Source: Pseudomonas fluorescens HK44
Lineage (GTDB): Bacteria; Pseudomonadota; Gammaproteobacteria; Pseudomonadales; Pseudomonadaceae
Direction of reading: 5' to 3'
DNA: 34,322 nucleotides
Assembly (NCBI RefSeq): GCF_000217955.3
Contig: NZ_AFOY02000003.1
Location: 1-34,322, forward strand
Below are positions 9,584-22,669 of the stretch, piece by piece (within the stretch, counting starts at the first letter, position 1; each line of letters opens with the position of its first letter). The notes beneath the pieces are model-generated. The model saw only the letters and a program-made list of their open reading frames with translations. It made no database searches and was not told the DNA's origin. A program made the translations under genes and the position numbers.

Positions 9584-12500
9584 TTACTCGTCGACCTCGG
9601 TGCCGTCAGTGGATGAAACCTCCATTTCACCTCGGTCGATCACCTCTTGCACGCCGAAGTCGGTGCCCGTCCTTTCGAAGAAACCGATCAGCTGTAACAG
9701 GCTCTCCTCGGAAAACCGATTGCCTCTTAACGTGATGTTTTCAGCGAGCTCCAGCGGCAGTTCCAGCACATCGCTCGGAACTTCGGTGATGGCGTTGCCA
9801 CTGAGGTCGGCCCAGTCCAGGTCTGTCATTTGCAGCAGGCCGTGCGGAATTTCGGTGATGCCGGTTTCATTCAGCAGCACGGTCGCCAGCCCTGTCATCT
9901 GGCTGAGGTCAGGCGTTCGCCCTAGAGGATTGCGGGCCAGATCGAGATAATCGAGCTGTTCCATTCCCGCCAGCGCGCTTGCCGATTCCGTTGACAGACT
10001 GACGCGACATTCAGGGAGCGACAGCGACCGCAGTTGCCCCATCTTGAACACTGCGTCGGGAATATTGCCCAGGTTGCAGGCGCGCAGCCTGAGGCTTTTG
10101 AGGTTGGGGAAGGACTCCAGAAAACGTCCGGTGCGGGTTACGCCATCGGCGCTGCGCATCTCCAGCGACGTCACATGGCTGAAGTCGGCGCTCAGGGTTG
10201 GCAGATCTCCATTGATGAGGGGGGTGATGACCAGTTCAAACGTGGGCTCAAGCGCCTCATTAAAATCATCCAGATCGGTTTCATGTCGCCAGCACTGTTC
10301 CAGCAATTGCTTGAACTCGTCGCGACTCGAATGCTCGGTGAGTTGTTGCTGTGCATTGAAAGGTTCACCGGTCAACGGGTGTCGGGCCGGCAGATCGGCC
10401 GTCCAGGCAGACAAGTCAGTGCTGAGTCGGCTGAACTCTGCTTCCAGGCTTGCCAGTTCGAGTCGACCGTCTTCCAGTGTGCCGGGCAACTCGTACACAA
10501 AGTCGCTCGCCTGCTCCACCTCCAGATTCGGGTACAACGCCCTGACTCGTTCGATATCCGCCTCGGGGGCATAGACCCCCAGGTCATAGAGGGAGTCGAA
10601 GTAGTGGCGCTTGATCAGTTGTCGCGCGCTCTCGGAGAGTGGGTTATGCGTAAGAAACAAGCTGTGTTTTTTGTACGCCGGACTGTCGAATAATTCGCGA
10701 GGCAGTTCGCTGATCCTGTTGCCGGAAAGTCTGGCGCTATCGAGCTTGGGGTGGTGGATGATGCTGGCAGGAATTTCGGTCAGGCCGGTATGGCTCAGGT
10801 CAAGGTAAACGAGTTCGGGCATCGATTCGACGCTGGGCACTAACGTAAACGGGTTGTTGGGCAGATCGAGCATGACCAGTTTGTTCATTGAAGACAGCTT
10901 CGACCAGGTGGCTGGGTCGAACCGGATGCCGCAATCGTTGAGAATCAGCGTGTCGAGGTTCGGCATAAGGGCAATGGTGTCGGGGAGGGTCGTCAACGAT
11001 ACGAGGCGCAGATCGAGACGGCGCAGACCTTTGAAATTCTGCAGAAAACCGTGGACGCCATGTCCCGCACGACTACCTTCCAGAGACAGCAGTGAGACAT
11101 GACTGAAATCGGCAGTCAGTGTTGGCAGATCACCGAGTAACGGTTCGGCGAACCTGAGCGCATACCGGCGGGTGCCATCCGGGGCGTCAAAGTCCCGATC
11201 GGATTGTCGGCGCCAGCTACGCTGGATTTCCTGGGCCAGTAACCGGCGATTGTGTTGTGCGACCTGTTGCTCCAGGTCGCTTAGCGCAACCCTGGTTTCG
11301 GGGTGGACGGTGGGCGTATCGTTTACCCAGATCCCCAGGTCCCGATGCAGCTGCGTGAGCTCGTTGGCCAGGCGTGAGAGTTCTACGCGAGCGCCGTCGG
11401 GATGACGCTGTAACGCCAGGACCGTGGAGTCGAGTTCTTCGGCTGAAAGGCTTGGGTAAACCTCGCGAACCCTGTCGTTGAGGGTCGGCGTCGTGCGGTT
11501 GTTGCGAGCGTAACCCTGTGTGCCACCCGGCAGGCGCATGGTTGTCGGGTCGTAGAACGGTTTTCGATGAGGGTGTTTTGCGAGCAGTGTGCGTAACGTC
11601 GGTTGGTCCAAAGCGTGTTCGGCGATGTGCTGCTTGAGGGCCGCGCCGTCTTCGAGGGTGAAGCCCAATGCCGTGCGATCTGCATCCGGCAACGCCAGAA
11701 GGATGGCGCGATAAAAGTCGCCGGGTGACTTTTTGTTCTCATGAACCTGGTAGGTGAAGTCATCAGCAAGCACCAGCGTTCTGAGGATCGGCGCGTCGGC
11801 CTGGCCAATGCTGTCGCGCAAGGTACCGTCGTGCGAATAATCCCTCACCTCGATGCGCAGGCGGCCGGGCCAGCCGGGCAATGATTCGAAGCTGTGCAAA
11901 GCCAGTCGGTGCGTATCTGCCGACTCCATGTCTTCGAGGTAAAACCCCTCATAGGCTCTGGCGACACGCACGGCCTCCATGGCTTTTAGCGCCACGTCCT
12001 TGAGTCGCTGCGGCACTTGACCGTTATGCAGGCTCATCAGCTCGGTGCCCGTTGCATTGCTCACCAGTTCTTGCGCGATGTCTGTCGGTAAGTTCTGTAC
12101 TACGCCGAGCAGTAGCTGAACGTGCTGATCATCGGTTTTTTCAAGTTCACGGTAGCGAGATTCGAACAGCGATTTGCGCTGGTTCAGGGCCTGATAATGC
12201 TCGGGTTGGTCGCTACTGGTCTGCTCGATCAAGGTCTGAATGTCCCGATCGATCTTGAAGCGCTTGATCGTGTCAGTCAGTAGCGAAGGTGGGCGATAGT
12301 TTTCGACGTGCGTTTCGCGCAATACGTTGTCGTGAAAGCCGCTGATCCGCAGGATCTGTTCGCGTTCGACGCTGCTGAACGACTCGACGCTATGGCCGAG
12401 GCGACGCATGACGGTTTCCCGGTCCCAGCTCAGCGGTTGTTCGAGTCCGGTTTGCCAGGCGCCGTGGTTGTTATGTCGCAGAGGTGGCTGATAAGCGTCG

Positions 12501-14299
12501 GCCCGACTCGGATGCTGAAGTGCAAACTGCCCGGTCTCGCTATTCAAGCGCACGGCATAGAGCTTGTCTTCAAGGGGCAGAAGGGTCTGGCCCTGGTGTT
12601 GATACAGGCCGAGGTGATCGGGTTTGGCCTCGGTCGGCAAGTTTACGGAGTGCTCGTAAGGTGTCAGGTCCGGCTTCCAGTAGCGTGTTTTGCCGTCGGC
12701 AGCCTTGGCGGGGATAAGTCGGTCGAACAGCGCCAGTGTGTCGCGGGGCAGCAGGGGTTTGATCTCCCCAACAGCAATGACGCCACCCACCGCGAATGTC
12801 CCCAGTTGAACGACCGATTCGACGACGCCCATCAGGTGTCCGAACGCCTCTTTTTGCAGGCCTTCGGCCCAGTCGACGATGCCTTCAAAAGCCTCGTCGA
12901 GCAGTTGGTAGGCCATGTAGGCCAGTGTCAGTTCGCCGAGGAACGGAACAAAGGGCAGGGCGACGAACGCGGCCACTTCAAGGATCGTTGAGGCGACTTT
13001 GCTGAAGGCGTCCCACAGCGCCCATCGTGCGTTTCGGTCAGCGCTGGCGGTGGAGATGGCAATGGTTTGCGCATCATTGAGGATCTTGTTCAATTGTCGT
13101 TGATAGAGGTGGGACCACAGGTCGGTTCTGATCGGGTTCAGCGCAAATCGCAAATCGGGTTTGTCGATGGGCGTCTCTCGCCAGCTGGGCAGCGGGTCGC
13201 CGTGCTGATGCTGGTGCCAGGTCACGGCGCTAAGGCGGCGGTTGAGGTCGGCGAAAAAATGTCCCCGCTCTGAATGATCGACGAACTGACTGAAAAAGCG
13301 CTGGTAGGCGGGTGAGCGCAGCTTGCGGGTCAGTTCCGTCATGAACGCCAGCGTGTCGGGATACTGCTTGACGGGATGTTCGGGATCTTCCGGGATATAG
13401 ACCACGATCCGCGTTGCCTGGCGCGAGCGATCAAGGTTGGGGGCGAAAATGACAATGCCCGTTAGCGCTGAAGACATCATCGTCAGGTCATGGCCGTGCA
13501 ACGGCTCACCGTCCAGCTTCATGCCCGGCCGTCCCTCCAGGAAGCCGAGAATCGCGTCGCAGGTATCGTTTTCAATATCCTGCCCAAGCAGTCCCTGGTG
13601 CAGTGCCGACTTGAGCGCGGCGTGCTGCGCGTTCCTGACGCGTGGCTTTAACGCGGCGTCGACCAGCGGGTTGGTCACTCCCAGGTTGTCGTTGAGATAG
13701 GCGCTGTACTGGCCGCCGATATCCAGTTCTCGGCACAGCCGGGTGAACCCGGCGATGGTGAGGTGCTGCTTGATCGTTGGCAGCGTGTCGAACTGTCCGG
13801 TGGAGGAGGGTTCGGTGATGAAGCTCGAGGCCGGCTCATAGGCGTCCGCCTCGGTCTCCGATGCTTGAAAGTTGTGCAGGGCGGCGTCGAGCAATGACAC
13901 TGTCCAGGTGCGCGCGGCCCCGGATTTGACCGGGAACCAGGGGATGGTCTGAGGGATGTACAGGCGCAGGAAGGTGCTCTTGACGTCCAGTTCCAGGCCG
14001 AAGCGGGTTTTCAGCGCTTCGCTCAGCAGCGGTTCGGCGAAGGTGCGGGCGTTTTGCAGATTGCCCAGCATCTGCTCCAGCTGGTTTCGATGGGACCAGT
14101 GTTCGGTGTTGAGTGCGCTCAGTGTCTGCTGTTGCAGGCGGGTCGCGTTGCGATACCGCTGAGGCGTTTCGAGCCTGGCGTTTTTCAGTGCGTTGCGCGT
14201 CTCGGGCGACGCCTGTAAGACCCAGGTCGGGAGGATTGTGGAAAGGTGTTGGTAGTGGCTGTCCGGATGAGCGGCAAGCTCGTCGTGGTGTTGATTCAT
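9584..14299 (-). CDS. Giant DUF6543 / leucine-rich-repeat toxin-like protein
   Basis: A 1571-residue protein of the Pseudomonas family that joins a dermonecrotic-toxin-like (DUF6543) N-terminus to leucine-rich repeats; relatives often end in a NEL ubiquitin-ligase domain. Residues ~30-350 match the DUF6543 type. Residues ~437-515 are strongly hydrophobic (VAAFVALPFVPFLGELTLAY, then SVVQLGTFAVGGVIAVG) and could insert into membranes. Residues ~944-1559 are two tandem modules of exactly 308-residue period, each with a YP(S/N)L start, a WRR/WRH helix, GDLPTL(T/S)ADFSHV (1056 and 1364) and an LRR block. The C-terminus stops shortly after the last repeat, and no CxD-type NEL active site is visible. 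Start 14299 (MNQHHDEL) has AGGGAC upstream; a longer in-frame start at 14467 lacks support. No signal peptide. An effector or contact-toxin role is inference. Confidence 0.85.
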   Translation of the reverse strand: MNQHHDELAAHPDSHYQHLSTILPTWVLQASPETRNALKNARLETPQRYRNATRLQQQTLSALNTEHWSHRNQLEQMLGNLQNARTFAEPLLSEALKTRFGLELDVKSTFLRLYIPQTIPWFPVKSGAARTWTVSLLDAALHNFQASETEADAYEPASSFITEPSSTGQFDTLPTIKQHLTIAGFTRLCRELDIGGQYSAYLNDNLGVTNPLVDAALKPRVRNAQHAALKSALHQGLLGQDIENDTCDAILGFLEGRPGMKLDGEPLHGHDLTMMSSALTGIVIFAPNLDRSRQATRIVVYIPEDPEHPVKQYPDTLAFMTELTRKLRSPAYQRFFSQFVDHSERGHFFADLNRRLSAVTWHQHQHGDPLPSWRETPIDKPDLRFALNPIRTDLWSHLYQRQLNKILNDAQTIAISTASADRNARWALWDAFSKVASTILEVAAFVALPFVPFLGELTLAYMAYQLLDEAFEGIVDWAEGLQKEAFGHLMGVVESVVQLGTFAVGGVIAVGEIKPLLPRDTLALFDRLIPAKAADGKTRYWKPDLTPYEHSVNLPTEAKPDHLGLYQHQGQTLLPLEDKLYAVRLNSETGQFALQHPSRADAYQPPLRHNNHGAWQTGLEQPLSWDRETVMRRLGHSVESFSSVEREQILRISGFHDNVLRETHVENYRPPSLLTDTIKRFKIDRDIQTLIEQTSSDQPEHYQALNQRKSLFESRYRELEKTDDQHVQLLLGVVQNLPTDIAQELVSNATGTELMSLHNGQVPQRLKDVALKAMEAVRVARAYEGFYLEDMESADTHRLALHSFESLPGWPGRLRIEVRDYSHDGTLRDSIGQADAPILRTLVLADDFTYQVHENKKSPGDFYRAILLALPDADRTALGFTLEDGAALKQHIAEHALDQPTLRTLLAKHPHRKPFYDPTTMRLPGGTQGYARNNRTTPTLNDRVREVYPSLSAEELDSTVLALQRHPDGARVELSRLANELTQLHRDLGIWVNDTPTVHPETRVALSDLEQQVAQHNRRLLAQEIQRSWRRQSDRDFDAPDGTRRYALRFAEPLLGDLPTLTADFSHVSLLSLEGSRAGHGVHGFLQNFKGLRRLDLRLVSLTTLPDTIALMPNLDTLILNDCGIRFDPATWSKLSSMNKLVMLDLPNNPFTLVPSVESMPELVYLDLSHTGLTEIPASIIHHPKLDSARLSGNRISELPRELFDSPAYKKHSLFLTHNPLSESARQLIKRHYFDSLYDLGVYAPEADIERVRALYPNLEVEQASDFVYELPGTLEDGRLELASLEAEFSRLSTDLSAWTADLPARHPLTGEPFNAQQQLTEHSSRDEFKQLLEQCWRHETDLDDFNEALEPTFELVITPLINGDLPTLSADFSHVTSLEMRSADGVTRTGRFLESFPNLKSLRLRACNLGNIPDAVFKMGQLRSLSLPECRVSLSTESASALAGMEQLDYLDLARNPLGRTPDLSQMTGLATVLLNETGITEIPHGLLQMTDLDWADLSGNAITEVPSDVLELPLELAENITLRGNRFSEESLLQLIGFFERTGTDFGVQEVIDRGEMEVSSTDGTEVDE

Positions 14300-14470
14300 G
14301 CGCAAGTCCCTTGGCGTTTGGAGTAGACACAAGGAAAACAAACGGCGATGTGCTCCGTGCAGTACATATTTACCGTACGGTTCGACAAGCCTGCCTATAA
14401 CCTGCTCCGGCAGTTTAAACTGCGCCTTTGCGACCCTATTTGTCGCATTGCCGTAAACCCGGGTCAAACC

Positions 14471-15806
<1,336 letters not shown>

Positions 15807-15813
15807 TAGTCCC

Positions 15814-15841
15814 TTCGACGCCTGATCACTCAGGCGTCGAA
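15814..15841 (+). terminator. Perfect hairpin after aruC
   Basis: TTCGACGCCTGA and TCAGGCGTCGAA form a 12-bp perfect stem with a TCAC loop, 8 bases after the aruC stop. No T-run follows (CCAAATTCTT), so it may be a weak terminator or an mRNA-stabilising end within the aru operon. Confidence 0.55.
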
Positions 15842-15870
15842 CCAAATTCTTATGCCGGGCCGGTTCTTAT

Positions 15871-16031
15871 GTGGGAGCGAGCCTGTGTGGCGAGGGGGCT
15901 TGCCCCCGTTGGGGGGCGAAGCTCCCCTAAAACCAGTCACCACACTCTTGAATCAGAAAGTGGAGACCGGTTTACGATTGCTTCGCAATCGAACGGGGGC
16001 AAGCCCCCTCGCCACACAAGTTTGCTCCCAC
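15871..16031. repeat. Compound REP/MITE-like inverted element between aruC and aruF
   Basis: A 161-bp element with terminal inverted repeats of about 40 bases. The left end (15871-15910) starts GTGGGAGCGAGCCTGTGTGG and continues through CGAGGGGGCTTGCCCCCGTT. The right end, read in reverse, starts GTGGGAGCAAACTTGTGTGG and continues with the same 20 bases. Inside are a second small hairpin (CGATTGCTTCGCAATCG) and a GGGGGGCGAAGCTCCCC segment. It combines the GTGGGAGC outer end with an inner GGGGGCTTGCCCCC palindrome, unlike the simpler REPINs at 4771 and 19690. Confidence 0.8.
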
Positions 16032-16104
16032 ACTTGAGTCGGAGTGACTCTAGGCCGGCCCGGTTTATTTTCCTCAAAGAGTTTTTCGAGAAAGGAGTGA
16101 CACC

Positions 16105-17124
16105 ATGCTGGTGATGCGCCCCGCGCAAATGGCTGATCTGGGCGAGGTACAGCGTCTGGCTGCGGACAGCCCGATTGGTGTCACCTCCTTGCCGGATGAT
16201 GTCGAACGCTTGAGCGACAAGATCGCCGCAAGCGAAGCGTCGTTCGCTGCCGAAGTCAGCTTCAACGGTGAAGAAAGCTATTTTTTTGTCCTCGAAGACA
16301 CCGCCACCGGCAAGCTGGTGGGTTGCTCGGCCATCGTTGCGTCGGCCGGTTATTCGGAGCCGTTCTACAGCTTCCGTAATGAAACCTTCGTGCACGCTTC
16401 TCGCGAGCTGAAAATTCATAACAAGATTCATGTGCTCTCCCAGTGCCACGACCTGACCGGCAACAGTCTGCTGACCAGCTTCTACGTGCTGCCGGAACTA
16501 GTCGGCTCGCCTTGGTCGGAACTCAACTCTCGCGGTCGCTTGCTGTTCGTTGCCAGCCATCCGGAGCGTTTCGCTGATTCGGTGGTCACCGAGATCGTCG
16601 GCTACAGCGACGAAAATGGCGACTCGCCGTTCTGGGATGCCATCGGTCGCAACTTCTTCGACCTCAACTACGCCGAAGCCGAGCGTCTGTGCGGGCTCAA
16701 GAGCCGGACCTTCCTCGCCGAACTGATGCCGCATTACCCGATCTACGTGCCGCTGCTGCCGGACGCCGCCCAAGAGGCGATGGGCCAGGTGCACCCACGG
16801 GCGCAGATCACCTTCGACATCCTGATGCGCGAAGGCTTCGAGACCGATCACTACATCGACATTTTCGACGGTGGCCCGACCCTGCATGCTCGTGTCTCGG
16901 GCATCCGTTCGATCGCCCAAAGCCGTGTGGTGCCGGTGAAAATCGGTGAGCCGGTCAAAGGCGCCGGTCGTCAGTACCTGGTGGCCAATGCCCAGTTGCA
17001 GGATTACCGCGCGGTATTGCTCGAGCTGGATTATGCGCCGGGCAAACCGGTAACCCTGGATCTTGAAGCCGCCGAAGCCCTGGGCGTCGGTGAAGGTGCC
17101 AGCGTGCGCCTGGTGGCAGTTTAA
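16105..17124 (+). CDS. aruF: Arginine N-succinyltransferase, alpha subunit
   Basis: With AruG it transfers succinyl from succinyl-CoA to arginine, the first AST step; the P. aeruginosa enzyme also acts on ornithine. The 339-residue protein belongs to the AstA family (GNAT-like fold). Family marks include the start MLVMRPAQMADL, GVTSLPDD, FVLEDTATGKLVGCSAI, YSFRNETFVHAS and FLAELMPHYPIYVPLLPDAA. AAGGAGTG precedes the ATG by 7 bases. It starts the aruFGDB-orf-aruE block, 73 bases after the compound repeat. AruF and AruG are clearly paralogous over their full length. Confidence 0.95.
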   Translation: MLVMRPAQMADLGEVQRLAADSPIGVTSLPDDVERLSDKIAASEASFAAEVSFNGEESYFFVLEDTATGKLVGCSAIVASAGYSEPFYSFRNETFVHASRELKIHNKIHVLSQCHDLTGNSLLTSFYVLPELVGSPWSELNSRGRLLFVASHPERFADSVVTEIVGYSDENGDSPFWDAIGRNFFDLNYAEAERLCGLKSRTFLAELMPHYPIYVPLLPDAAQEAMGQVHPRAQITFDILMREGFETDHYIDIFDGGPTLHARVSGIRSIAQSRVVPVKIGEPVKGAGRQYLVANAQLQDYRAVLLELDYAPGKPVTLDLEAAEALGVGEGASVRLVAV

Positions 17125-17192
17125 GGCCTGATTCGAGGCTTAAGAGCAGAGAGTTTTACGGGTGGCCTGAGCGACCCGTTTGAGGAGAAAGC

Positions 17193-19684
<2,492 letters not shown>

Positions 19685-19689
19685 GACCG

Positions 19690-19755
19690 CATCGCGAGCA
19701 GGCTCGCTCCCACGGGTTTGCACAATCCAATGTGGGAGCGAGCCTGCTCGCGATG
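19690..19755. repeat. REPIN between aruD and aruB
   Basis: CATCGCGAGCAGGCTCGC continues to CCAC (19690-19713) and is mirrored by its perfect inverse at 19732-19755, with an 18-base centre. The flanks GACCG and GGCCG weakly extend it. It lies inside an operon and could stabilise upstream mRNA or reduce read-through to aruB. Confidence 0.9.
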
Positions 19756-19826
19756 GCCGCGACTCGGTCGCACTGAACAGTTAGTTACTGAAGCCTATAA
19801 CAACAGATTCTCGTGGAGCCTCGCTG

Positions 19827-21173
19827 ATGAAATCCTATGAAGTCAATTTTGACGGTCTAGTGGGGCCGACCCATAACTACGGCGGTCTGTCCTACGGCAA
19901 CGTCGCGTCCCAGAGCAACAGCCAGCAGTCCTCCAATCCGAAGGAAGCGGCGCTGCAAGGCCTGGCAAAAATGAAAGCGCTGATGGAAATGGGCTTCCAG
20001 CAAGGCGTACTCGCGCCGCAAGAGCGTCCGGATGTCGGCGCGCTGCGCAGCCTGGGTTTCAGCGGCACCGACGCTCAAGTGATCGAGCAAGCCGCGAAAC
20101 AGGCGATGCCGTTGCTGGTTGCCAGCTGCTCGGCGTCGAGCATGTGGGTGGCCAACGCCGCCACCGTCAGCCCGAGCGCTGATACCGCCGACGGTCGCGT
20201 GCATTTCACCGCCGCCAACCTCAACTGCAAATATCACCGCAGCATCGAACACCCGACTACCAGCCGCGTGCTGGGCGCGATGTTCGCGGACCAGAAACAC
20301 TTCGCCCACCACGCCGCGTTGCCTGCGGTGGCGCAGTTCGGTGACGAAGGCGCAGCCAACCACACGCGCTTCTGCCGTGAGTACGGCGAAGCCGGTGTCG
20401 AGTTCTTCGTGTTTGGTCGCAGCGCGTTCGATACCCGCTACCCGGCACCGCAGAAGTACCCGGCGCGTCAGACCCTTGAAGCCTCGCAAGCGGTTGCCCG
20501 TCTGCATGGCTTGAGCGATGACGGCGTGGTGTACGCCCAGCAGAATCCTTCGGTGATCGACCAGGGCGTGTTCCACAACGACGTGATTGCGGTCGGTAAC
20601 GGCGAAGCGCTGTTCTATCACGAGGACGCGTTCCTCGATACCGAGCAGATGCTGGCTGAACTGTCGGCCAAGCTTGCCAAGCGTGGCGGCCAGTTCAAGG
20701 CGATCTGTGTGCCGCGTTCCCAGGTGTCGGTCGAAGATGCCGTGCGTTCTTACCTGTTCAACAGCCAGTTGCTGTCGCGCGCTGACGGTTCGATGCTGCT
20801 GATCGTGCCGCAAGAGTGCCAGAACAACCCGCGCGTCTGGCAGTACCTGCAAGAGCTGACCAGCTCTGGCGGCCTGATTCGCGAAGTGAAAGTCTTCGAT
20901 CTCAAGCAAAGCATGCAGAACGGCGGTGGCCCGGCTTGCCTGCGGTTACGTGTCGCACTGAATGAAACTGAGCTGGCGGCGGTCAACCCAGGGGTTATCA
21001 TGACCCCGCCGTTGTATGGCACGCTGACCCAATGGGTCGACAAGCACTACCGTGACCGCATGACCGAAAGCGATCTGGCGGACCCACAATTGTTGCTTGA
21101 GTGCCGGACGGCACTGGATGAACTGACGCAAATCCTTAAACTGGGCGCGGTTTATCCATTCCAGATCAATTGA
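19827..21173 (+). CDS. aruB: N-succinylarginine dihydrolase
   Basis: Hydrolyses succinylarginine to succinylornithine, CO2 and two ammonia, AST step 2. The 448-residue protein is AstB-type, a member of the amidinotransferase/deiminase superfamily. The start [19 protein letters not shown], the AADQKHFA-type segment (here [15 protein letters not shown]), [13 protein letters not shown] and the C-terminal [13 protein letters not shown] with catalytic Cys near residue 371 are diagnostic. It is separated from aruD by a REPIN but should still be cotranscribed. Length is normal. Confidence 0.96.
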   Translation: MKSYEVNFDGLVGPTHNYGGLSYGNVASQSNSQQSSNPKEAALQGLAKMKALMEMGFQQGVLAPQERPDVGALRSLGFSGTDAQVIEQAAKQAMPLLVASCSASSMWVANAATVSPSADTADGRVHFTAANLNCKYHRSIEHPTTSRVLGAMFADQKHFAHHAALPAVAQFGDEGAANHTRFCREYGEAGVEFFVFGRSAFDTRYPAPQKYPARQTLEASQAVARLHGLSDDGVVYAQQNPSVIDQGVFHNDVIAVGNGEALFYHEDAFLDTEQMLAELSAKLAKRGGQFKAICVPRSQVSVEDAVRSYLFNSQLLSRADGSMLLIVPQECQNNPRVWQYLQELTSSGGLIREVKVFDLKQSMQNGGGPACLRLRVALNETELAAVNPGVIMTPPLYGTLTQWVDKHYRDRMTESDLADPQLLLECRTALDELTQILKLGAVYPFQIN

Positions 21174-21236
21174 AAGCCCGCGTCCTGCTCATGAAGAGTC
21201 GGACGCGTCGCTTTATCTCCCGATGAGAACGTAAAA

Positions 21237-21524
21237 ATGAGCGATACCCTGCAGCTGATTCTTGAAGACACCGACGGCACTCAGCTGGAAACCTCTTGCA
21301 CCCGCGTTGCGGTAATGTGGCAGGGCAAAGAGTTGTGGATCCAGCACGACGGCCGCGGCCAGCTGCTGATCGGCGTTGACGTCGAAGAAGGCGATGCCGA
21401 ATACGCCAACCTGCTGTTGCGTCCATTGGCGACTAATCTGGTAAGTCTGCAACTGGAAATGGAACCGGCTGAAATCGGTGACGAAGACCATGTGCACGGC
21501 CCGGATTGCAAACACGATCACTAA
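21237..21524 (+). CDS. Small conserved His-rich-tailed protein in the aru operon
   Basis: A 95-residue cytoplasmic protein (no signal peptide, no membrane span) between aruB and aruE, with 63 and 12 bases to its neighbours. The body, MSDTLQLILEDTDG through LLRPLATNLVSLQLEM, looks like a small beta-rich domain. The tail DEDHVHGPDCKHDH holds four His, one Cys and several acids, so it could bind a metal. In P. aeruginosa an uncharacterised gene of this size sits at the same place between aruB and aruE. Because AruE is a zinc enzyme, a role in metal supply is an attractive but untested idea. AGAACGT lies before the ATG. Confidence 0.85.
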   Translation: MSDTLQLILEDTDGTQLETSCTRVAVMWQGKELWIQHDGRGQLLIGVDVEEGDAEYANLLLRPLATNLVSLQLEMEPAEIGDEDHVHGPDCKHDH

Positions 21525-21536
21525 GGAATTCGCTCT

Positions 21537-22547
21537 ATGCTCGCCCTCGGCAAACTGCTTGAACTGACCCTCGCCGGCCGTGAGCCGGCGGAGAAGACTC
21601 AACTGACTGTCGAAGGCGTGCGGATGCGCTGGCTGAGCGAAGGAGCGCTGGAAGTCCGGCCCCCCGAGGCTCGCGACAATGGCCTGGACTTGCTGTTGTC
21701 GGCCGGCATCCACGGTAACGAGACTGCGCCGATCGAGTTGCTCGATCGCCTGTTGCATGACATCGCCCGCGGAGAGTTGAAGCCGCGCGCACGTATTTTG
21801 TTCCTGTTCGGTAACCCAGACGCCATGCGTCGCGGCGAGCGGTTTATCGAGCAGGACGTCAATCGGCTGTTCAACGGCCGTCACGAACTCAGCAGTGGCT
21901 CCGAAGCACTGCGAGCCTGTGAGCTGGAGCGTCTGGCAGCGAGTTTTTTCAATCTGCCCGACCGCGCCCGTTTGCACTACGACCTGCATACCGCGATTCG
22001 TGGCTCGAAGATCGAGCAGTTCGCGCTGTATCCCTGGAAAGAAGGTCGCCAGCATTCCCGTCATGAACTGGCTCGCCTGCGCGCTGCCGGCATGGAGGCA
22101 GTGCTGTTGCAGAACAAGCCGTCCATCGTTTTCAGTTCGTACACCTACGACAAGCTCGATGCCGAGTCTTTCACCCTTGAACTGGGCAAGGCCCGGCCGT
22201 TCGGACAGAACGACGGGGTTAACGTCTCGCGTCTCGAAACCCTTTTGAAGCAGGTCATCGAAGGCACCGAGCCGGAGTCAGCAGACCAGAGCCTGGATGG
22301 CTTGCAGCTGTTCAGCGTGGCGCGGGAGATCATCAAGCACAGCGACAGCTTCCACTTGAACCTGCCGGCGGACATCGAGAACTTCTCGGAGCTGAAAAAG
22401 GGTTATCTGCTGGCCGAGGACATCGCCCAGACCCGCTGGATCGTCGAGGAGGAGGGGGCGCGAATCATCTTCCCGAACCCGAAGGTCAAGAACGGCCTGC
22501 GCGCCGGCATTCTGATTGTCCCGACCACCGGCGAAGACTTGGTCTGA
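21537..22547 (+). CDS. aruE: Succinylglutamate desuccinylase
   Basis: Final AST step: hydrolyses N-succinylglutamate to glutamate and succinate. The 336-residue protein is an AstE/aspartoacylase-family zinc hydrolase. Zinc ligands His-59 and Glu-62 lie in GIHGNETAP and His-151 in [29 protein letters not shown] between them is typical. The ATG at 21537 lies 12 bases after the small-ORF stop with AAGGAA upstream. The gene ends the aru operon and is followed by a REPIN. Confidence 0.95.
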   Translation: MLALGKLLELTLAGREPAEKTQLTVEGVRMRWLSEGALEVRPPEARDNGLDLLLSAGIHGNETAPIELLDRLLHDIARGELKPRARILFLFGNPDAMRRGERFIEQDVNRLFNGRHELSSGSEALRACELERLAASFFNLPDRARLHYDLHTAIRGSKIEQFALYPWKEGRQHSRHELARLRAAGMEAVLLQNKPSIVFSSYTYDKLDAESFTLELGKARPFGQNDGVNVSRLETLLKQVIEGTEPESADQSLDGLQLFSVAREIIKHSDSFHLNLPADIENFSELKKGYLLAEDIAQTRWIVEEEGARIIFPNPKVKNGLRAGILIVPTTGEDLV

Positions 22548-22564
22548 TAGCCACTGATGCCCCT

Positions 22565-22652
22565 GTAGGAGCAAGGCTTGCCCGCGATGAACGATAACGC
22601 GGTCTGGTCGATAGACCGCAGTGCCTGCATCGCGGGCAAGCCTTGCTCCTAC
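22565..22652. repeat. REPIN, GTAGGAGCAAGGCTTGCCCGCGATG family
   Basis: A 25-base REP (22565-22589) and its perfect inverse (22628-22652) surround a centre with its own hairpin, GCGGTCT (22599-22605) with AGACCGC (22613-22619). It lies between convergent aruE and the lumazine synthase gene, where it may help end both transcripts. It belongs to a different REP family from the copies at 4771, 15871 and 19690. Confidence 0.9.
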
Positions 22653-22669
22653 AAGGGCGATGCTGCGTT

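Noticed and set aside
14300..14467. Longer N-terminus (56 more residues) for the LRR gene
   Set aside because: The extension crosses the ArgR half-site region and lacks a ribosome site; ATG 14299 has AGGGAC at good spacing and begins like relatives.
15871..16031. Insertion sequence or CRISPR-like array
   Set aside because: No transposase frame and no regularly spaced repeats; the inverted arms fit a REP/MITE-type element.
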